A stretch of 64,000 nucleotides of DNA, taken from Halogranum rubrum. Lineage in GTDB: Archaea > Halobacteriota > Halobacteria > Halobacteriales > Haloferacaceae. Both the position numbers and the translations under genes were made by a program. The stretch covers positions 122,901-186,900 of the forward strand of contig NZ_FOTC01000007.1 of assembly GCF_900114455.1 (NCBI RefSeq). The letters are read 5' to 3'. The notes beneath the pieces are model-generated. The model did not search any database. It was not told the DNA's origin and saw nothing but the letters and a program-made list of their open reading frames with translations. This document shows positions 60,457 through 64,000 of this stretch, piece after piece. Position 1 is the first letter of the stretch. Each line of letters opens with the position of its first letter.

Positions 60457-61668
60457 ATGGATATGTCCGACACTGGGGACAATCTCTTCACGCGTGAGGA
60501 CCCCATCTTCGCAAACAAGGAGCTTCTCGAAATCAGCCACCTTCCAGGCGAGGGCCGCATCGTCGGCCGCGACGACGAGATTTCGAATCTCGCGAACGCG
60601 GTCAATCCGGCCATCTTCGGTCAGAGCCCGAGCAACGTTCTCATCTACGGGAAAACAGGGACGGGAAAATCACTCTGTGCGAAGTACGTCTCACAACGCC
60701 TCGTCGACACTGCAGGTGAGGAGGGCGTCAACGCGACGTTCGCGTACGTCGACTGTGCACAGGATACGACCGAGACACAGGCCGTCCAAACCATCGCGGA
60801 TAGCGTCAACGACGACGCCGATACCGGTATCAAAGTCCCGGATAAGGGGCTCAGTACGTCGACGTACTACAAGCGACTGTGGCGGATTCTCGATGCTCGC
60901 TACGACGTCGTCCTCATCCTCCTCGACGAGATCGACAAACTCGACGACGACGATATCTTGATGCAACTCTCACGCGCAGGCGAGGCCGGAAAGATCGCCG
61001 ACTGCAAACTCGGCGTCATCGGCATCAGTAACAAGATACAGTACAAAGAGCGGATGGACGAGCGTGTCAAGAGCAGCCTGTGTGAACGAGAGTTCGTCTT
61101 CCCGCCGTACGACGCGAATCAACTCCGAGACATCATGGACGCTCGGAGCGACGCCTTCCGCGACGGTGTCCTCGACCCGTCGACGATTCCACGCGCTGCC
61201 GCACTTGCCGCCCGTGAACACGGCGATGCACGGAAAGCAATCGACATCCTCCGGTACGCTGGCGAGATAGCCCAATCGAACGGGGCCTCGACGGTCCGCG
61301 AGAACTTCGTGACGCAAGCCCGTGAACGAGCAGAGACCGACCGGTTCCGCGAACTCATCCGCGGGTCGACACCACACTCTCGATACGTCCTCCAAGCACT
61401 CGCCGTCCTCTCGCTGTCGAACGAACGAAAAGACGGGTTTCGAACGAGTCGCGTCTACGAGATTTACGAGAGTATCTGTCGGCAAGAGGGATCCGACAGT
61501 CTCTCACTTCGGCGGGTCCGTGACCTCTTGAAAGAACACGCCTTCCTCGACATCATCGAACAGTCCAAACACAGTGGTGGGAGTGCTGAAGGGAGCTACA
61601 CGAAGCATCAACTTCTCGAAGACCCAGCTGTGGTGAAAGACGTCCTGACTGAGAACACCGACTCCTGA
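60457..61668 (+). CDS. orc1: Orc1/Cdc6 origin-binding initiator
   Basis: A 403-residue AAA+ initiator. The N-terminus LFTREDPIFANKELLEIS and RIVGRDDEISNLANAV are signature haloarchaeal Orc1/Cdc6 sequences. Walker A is YGKTGTGKSLCAK (residues 65-72), Walker B VLILLDEIDKL (Asp157, Glu158), and the sensor region is LGVIGISNKI. A C-terminal winged helix (about 310-400, RTSRVYEIYESICRQEGSD) reads the origin boxes. ATG 60457 or 60463 (MDMSDTG) may start it; both follow ORB 9 directly. Nine boxes lie upstream, so this paralogue is probably the initiator of this origin. It converges with the FilR1-like gene. Confidence 0.97.
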   Translation: MDMSDTGDNLFTREDPIFANKELLEISHLPGEGRIVGRDDEISNLANAVNPAIFGQSPSNVLIYGKTGTGKSLCAKYVSQRLVDTAGEEGVNATFAYVDCAQDTTETQAVQTIADSVNDDADTGIKVPDKGLSTSTYYKRLWRILDARYDVVLILLDEIDKLDDDDILMQLSRAGEAGKIADCKLGVIGISNKIQYKERMDERVKSSLCEREFVFPPYDANQLRDIMDARSDAFRDGVLDPSTIPRAAALAAREHGDARKAIDILRYAGEIAQSNGASTVRENFVTQARERAETDRFRELIRGSTPHSRYVLQALAVLSLSNERKDGFRTSRVYEIYESICRQEGSDSLSLRRVRDLLKEHAFLDIIEQSKHSGGSAEGSYTKHQLLEDPAVVKDVLTENTDS

Positions 61669-61931
61669 GACGCACTTAGTCGGCGAAAGAGAGAGGGCCG
61701 AAGTAGGGATTCGGGGACCAACCGTGTTCACGTCCACTGCAAGCGAACCTTCGTGACCAGCGACTTATATTTTACCACAATAGTCGGTGACTGGAATTAT
61801 CACCAGTGACTGCCCCAATCACACACGAGAACATCTACTGGTCTCTTTGCCCCTCCCTGCTCTCCTCTGTCTCTCATTGGTCTCACCGCATAACTGATCG
61901 TTCGAAGCCGTCTTTCCCCCGATATGTCCCG
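61669..61931. other. 263-bp convergent intergenic region
   Basis: Lies between the ends of orc1 (plus) and the regulator (minus). It contains the AT-rich run CTTATATTTTACCACAAT near 61764-61781, unusual for this genome, plus a TCTCTGTCTCTC-type pyrimidine stretch. No gene or box-like element is seen; it may act as a bidirectional terminator. Confidence 0.35.
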
Positions 61932-62702
61932 TTACTCTAAGAGCGTCGCAGAACGCCGATACTCGGAATAGAGTGTCTGTGCCCACGTGAGTATAGCCTC
62001 ACTCTTGCCGTCGACACTCGCGACGATGTTGTTGAACTCGTCGTACGCCCCGATGTAGGCGTGCCCATCGACGATAGTCAGTCCGAACTCGATCTCTCGA
62101 GGAGTCAGATAGAGACTGAACTGAGGAAGTTCAATCGCACGCTGTAGTGCTTCGGGGTATTCAGACTCTGAGGTTGCAAGTACCGAATCGTCGATGACGA
62201 GCTCCATCTCCGTCTCGGGACCGATGACGGAAGCCGCGGCTTCGTTGTACACTGGGCTTACGACAGGTGTAATTCCTTTGAACGACTCGACGGGGGTCGA
62301 ACCCAAGACGGTGAGAAATCTATCGATTGGTGCATGTGGGTTGGAGTTCGATACCTCTGTGGCCGTTAGCTCGTCGTACGTCTCTGTCGGTAGGTCTTCG
62401 ATTGCACTTCCAGCGTTCGTCAAGAACGTCTCGAGTCGTTCTGCGTTCTTGACGACGTCGGCCAACTTCTCGTACTGTTCGAGAACGGTCACACCTCCGG
62501 GTGTCAGCTGATACTGTGCCTCCGACTTCTGGACCCATCCACGTTCGACAAATCCACCGAGTGTCCGCTGAGCAGTTTCGCGGGCACACGAACACACCTT
62601 CGCTATCTCTGTCGGTCGGTACGGCCGTTCGGCTAACGCTCGTAGTAGGTCGACTCGACTCGATGACCCGACGAGAAAGGCGATATTCTCACGTGGACCC
62701 AT
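61932..62702 (-). CDS. FilR1-like winged-helix transcriptional regulator
   Basis: A 256-residue protein. An N-terminal winged helix (residues 5-75) includes VDLLRALAERPYRPTEIAK and TAQRTLGGFVERGWV, followed by TPGGVTVLEQYEKL. The C-terminal 130 residues match the middle domain of methanogenesis regulator FilR1 and similar haloarchaeal proteins: PVVSPVYNEAAASVIGPETE, LTPREIEFGLTIVDGHAYIG and a final AILTWAQTLYSEYR. A small-molecule or stress sensor is likely. It lies on the same strand as the TBP gene, 136 bp downstream. Targets unknown. Confidence 0.82.
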   Translation of the reverse strand: MGPRENIAFLVGSSSRVDLLRALAERPYRPTEIAKVCSCARETAQRTLGGFVERGWVQKSEAQYQLTPGGVTVLEQYEKLADVVKNAERLETFLTNAGSAIEDLPTETYDELTATEVSNSNPHAPIDRFLTVLGSTPVESFKGITPVVSPVYNEAAASVIGPETEMELVIDDSVLATSESEYPEALQRAIELPQFSLYLTPREIEFGLTIVDGHAYIGAYDEFNNIVASVDGKSEAILTWAQTLYSEYRRSATLLE

Positions 62703-62838
62703 TACGTTGTACTACGGAGGCACAGCTATCACGGTTTCGGGAGCTGTACTCTCACTGTCTGTCAGTGATGCAGTCGCTCGCAGAAAAACGCTGACTCGGA
62801 GGTGTGGTTCACCCTTCGTCGCCACTCAACTCCGACCG

Positions 62839-63399
62839 TTAACCGAGCAAACCGAGGTTCTCGATACGCTCGACGATTTGCTCGACGGCTGTCGTCGCGT
62901 CGTCAGTCTGTTTCCCGCCAGTGATGACGATTTTCCCGCTCCCGAAGAGGAGGATGACGACTTCCGGCTCGTCCATCCGGTAGACGAGTCCGGGGAACTG
63001 CTCCGGTTCGTACTCGACGTCTTCGAGACCGAGGCCGATTGCGAGTGCGTTGAGGTTCAAATTGTGTCCGAGGTCAGCACTCGACACGATGTTCTGGACG
63101 GTTATCTCCGGATCTTCTTCGACAGGGATGCTCAGCCCGCGCAGTTTGTCGAAGATGATGTCTAATGCCTCGTGAACATCGTCGATACTCTTCGCCCCCG
63201 TACAGACGATTTTCCCGGAGCGGAAGATGAGTGCTGCTGCCTTCGGGTTCTGTGTGCGGTAGACGAGCCCTGGGAAGTTGTCAGGGTTGAAGTCTGCTCC
63301 TGGGAGGTCGTCTGCGAGCGCTTCTAGGTCCAGCTCTTGCCCGATGCCCGTCGATGCAACCACGTTCTGAATCTCGATGGAATCTGCCGGCGACGTCAT
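62839..63399 (-). CDS. tbp: TATA-box-binding protein
   Basis: A 186-residue general transcription factor. It is the typical saddle of two direct repeats of about 90 residues: IEIQNVVASTGIGQELDLEA with PGLVYRTQNPKAAALIFRSG, and ITVQNIVSSADLGHNLNLNA with PGLVYRMDEPEVVILLFGSG. Each repeat ends in a GKIV(C/I)TG strand that presses the TATA minor groove. Haloarchaea carry several TBP paralogues; whether this is the main copy is open. Duplicated TATA palindromes lie just before its start. Confidence 0.97.
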   Translation of the reverse strand: MTSPADSIEIQNVVASTGIGQELDLEALADDLPGADFNPDNFPGLVYRTQNPKAAALIFRSGKIVCTGAKSIDDVHEALDIIFDKLRGLSIPVEEDPEITVQNIVSSADLGHNLNLNALAIGLGLEDVEYEPEQFPGLVYRMDEPEVVILLFGSGKIVITGGKQTDDATTAVEQIVERIENLGLLG

Positions 63400-63423
63400 G
63401 TTTGATACAGCTTCCTCGCGCGT

Positions 63424-63448
63424 CCTTATAAAGGCAGGCCTTATAAAG
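63424..63448 (-). promoter_or_regulatory. duplicated palindromic TATA elements upstream of tbp
   Basis: CCTTATAAAGG at 63424-63434 and CCTTATAAAG at 63439-63448 form two nearly identical palindromic TATA sequences 15 bp apart. The proximal one lies 25-35 bp before the tbp start, consistent with a leaderless transcript. Confidence 0.6.
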
Positions 63449-63663
63449 TGGATTGCCGGTTCACACGCACGCGCGAATCAACAAATAACCAGTACCTACT
63501 TCCCTCGCTCATCTCGTTTTTCCCCCTCTGTTTGGTGGTCTTTCCTCTGTTCGCAACTTCGCGCGCGCAGATGCCACGGGAACGGACGAGTGCTTTCGAC
63601 CCACACTAGTGAGTCTCTTCCGCAGGGCATGAAACTGCATGCCGAAGCCGACTTTCTTCGGCA

Positions 63664-63692
63664 CCGTTTTACGTATCACTCCCATCGAATGC
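63664..63692 (+). promoter_or_regulatory. promoter-like module 1 of a probable stable-RNA leader
   Basis: CCGTTTTACGTATCAC followed by TCCCATCGAATGC resembles from memory the core of haloarchaeal rRNA promoters (GTTTTATGTACCCC ... CGGATG). It is the first of several modules before the right edge. Confidence 0.45.
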
Positions 63693-63703
63693 AATGTGAA
63701 GGG

Positions 63704-63722
63704 CGCCCGGGTCACCCGGGCG
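63704..63722. repeat. strong GC hairpin
   Basis: CGCCCGGG (63704-63711) and CCCGGGCG (63715-63722) form an 8-bp perfect stem with a 3-nt loop between promoter-like modules. Confidence 0.7.
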
Positions 63723-63737
63723 TCCCAGACGTGCGAT

Positions 63738-63758
63738 GACTCGTGTACCCCACGAGTC
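63738..63758. repeat. second hairpin in the right-end leader
   Basis: GACTCGTG (63738-63745) and CACGAGTC (63751-63758) pair perfectly around a 5-nt loop. Confidence 0.65.
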
Positions 63759-63789
63759 ACCGTCCGTCTCTCCGAGCCTAAATCCGAAT

Positions 63790-63816
63790 CCCTTAAGTGG
63801 GAAACGGCACTCGGAT
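63790..63816 (+). promoter_or_regulatory. promoter-like module 2
   Basis: CCCTTAAGTGG at 63790-63800 followed 18 bp from its start by CACTCGGA. The pair recurs with identical spacing in module 3. Confidence 0.55.
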
Positions 63817-63870
63817 TGAAGTACGCAGAACTCGGCGAAATCACACGACGACGCCGAGCTCGTTCCGGTG

Positions 63871-63897
63871 CCCTTAAGTGGTTAAGTGCACTCGGAC
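63871..63897 (+). promoter_or_regulatory. promoter-like module 3
   Basis: CCCTTAAGTGG at 63871-63881 and CACTCGGA from 63889; same two elements and the same 18-bp offset as module 2, 81 bp downstream. Such tandem TTAAGT promoters are typical upstream of haloarchaeal rRNA operons. Confidence 0.55.
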
Positions 63898-64000
63898 GTA
63901 ATACAGACACACTGCGACTGCGGGCCGTTCAACTCGGTCCGCGATCGGAGCCCTGAACGAGCGAAGTTCGGTGCCTTTAAGGTACTAACTCGCCTCTGTT

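Noticed and set aside
63639..63956. 105-codon plus-strand ORF at the right end
   Set aside because: It runs through both promoter-like modules and hairpins and lacks haloarchaeal amino-acid bias.

Overview
The window is high-GC haloarchaeal DNA. The proteins are acidic (Asp/Glu-rich), many genes have short leaders or are apparently leaderless with AT-rich TATA elements about 25 bp before the start codon, and the family content is archaeal: TBP, Orc1/Cdc6, an XPB-type Rad25 helicase, archaeal HTH regulators, and QueC/QueD/QueE that would feed archaeosine synthesis. Similarity points to the Haloferacales, but no single genus can be fixed from the sequence alone.

Layout. 1-9.9 kb: the 3' part of an NhaC antiporter gene, a large FAD/Fe-S D-lactate-type dehydrogenase, a small membrane protein, an MFS carrier, an ABHD18-like hydrolase and a threonyl-tRNA synthetase. 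10-23 kb: 4-alpha-glucanotransferase, an MscS channel, an OGG-type glycosylase, small membrane proteins, a DUF1998-type helicase, a Bat-like HTH protein, a histidine kinase, and a large GT-C-like membrane protein preceded by an overlapping 28-codon ORF. 23-34 kb: a glucan/compatible-solute block with two GH13 enzymes facing a 1513-residue protein that carries two GH15 modules, followed by a Tat-exported protein with a glucosaminidase-like domain and two peptidoglycan-binding repeats, striking in an organism without murein. 34-47 kb: photolyase, SRPBCC protein, hybrid histidine kinase, DMT carrier, methyltransferase, the queD-queE-queC operon, thioesterase, Nudix hydrolase, an overlapping hydrolase/acyl-CoA ligase pair and a 2Fe-2S ferredoxin. 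47-58 kb: tRNA-Tyr beside a solitary N6-adenine DNA methylase, a protein resembling the C-terminal part of RarA/MgsA, an AIR-synthase-family protein, an aminotransferase/MBL hydrolase pair, and the XPB helicase operon.

59.3-61.7 kb is a replication origin. Nine copies of an origin-recognition-box-like element (consensus TTTCACCGGAAACGTGGTG) flank an AT-richer stretch and lead into an Orc1/Cdc6 gene; the last box ends 3 bp before its start codon. Beyond it lie a FilR1-like regulator and a TATA-binding protein gene with duplicated TATA palindromes. The last 350 bp hold tandem promoter-like modules and hairpins with no convincing gene, resembling the leader of a haloarchaeal rRNA operon that would begin past the right edge.

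The 10-33 kb enzymes (MalQ, two GH13, double GH15) fit intracellular glucan and glucoside turnover. The right end clusters information-processing genes (origin, Orc1, TBP, putative rrn promoters). No CRISPR array, IS element or integrase was found. All functional names rest on motif recognition by eye; no database search was possible.
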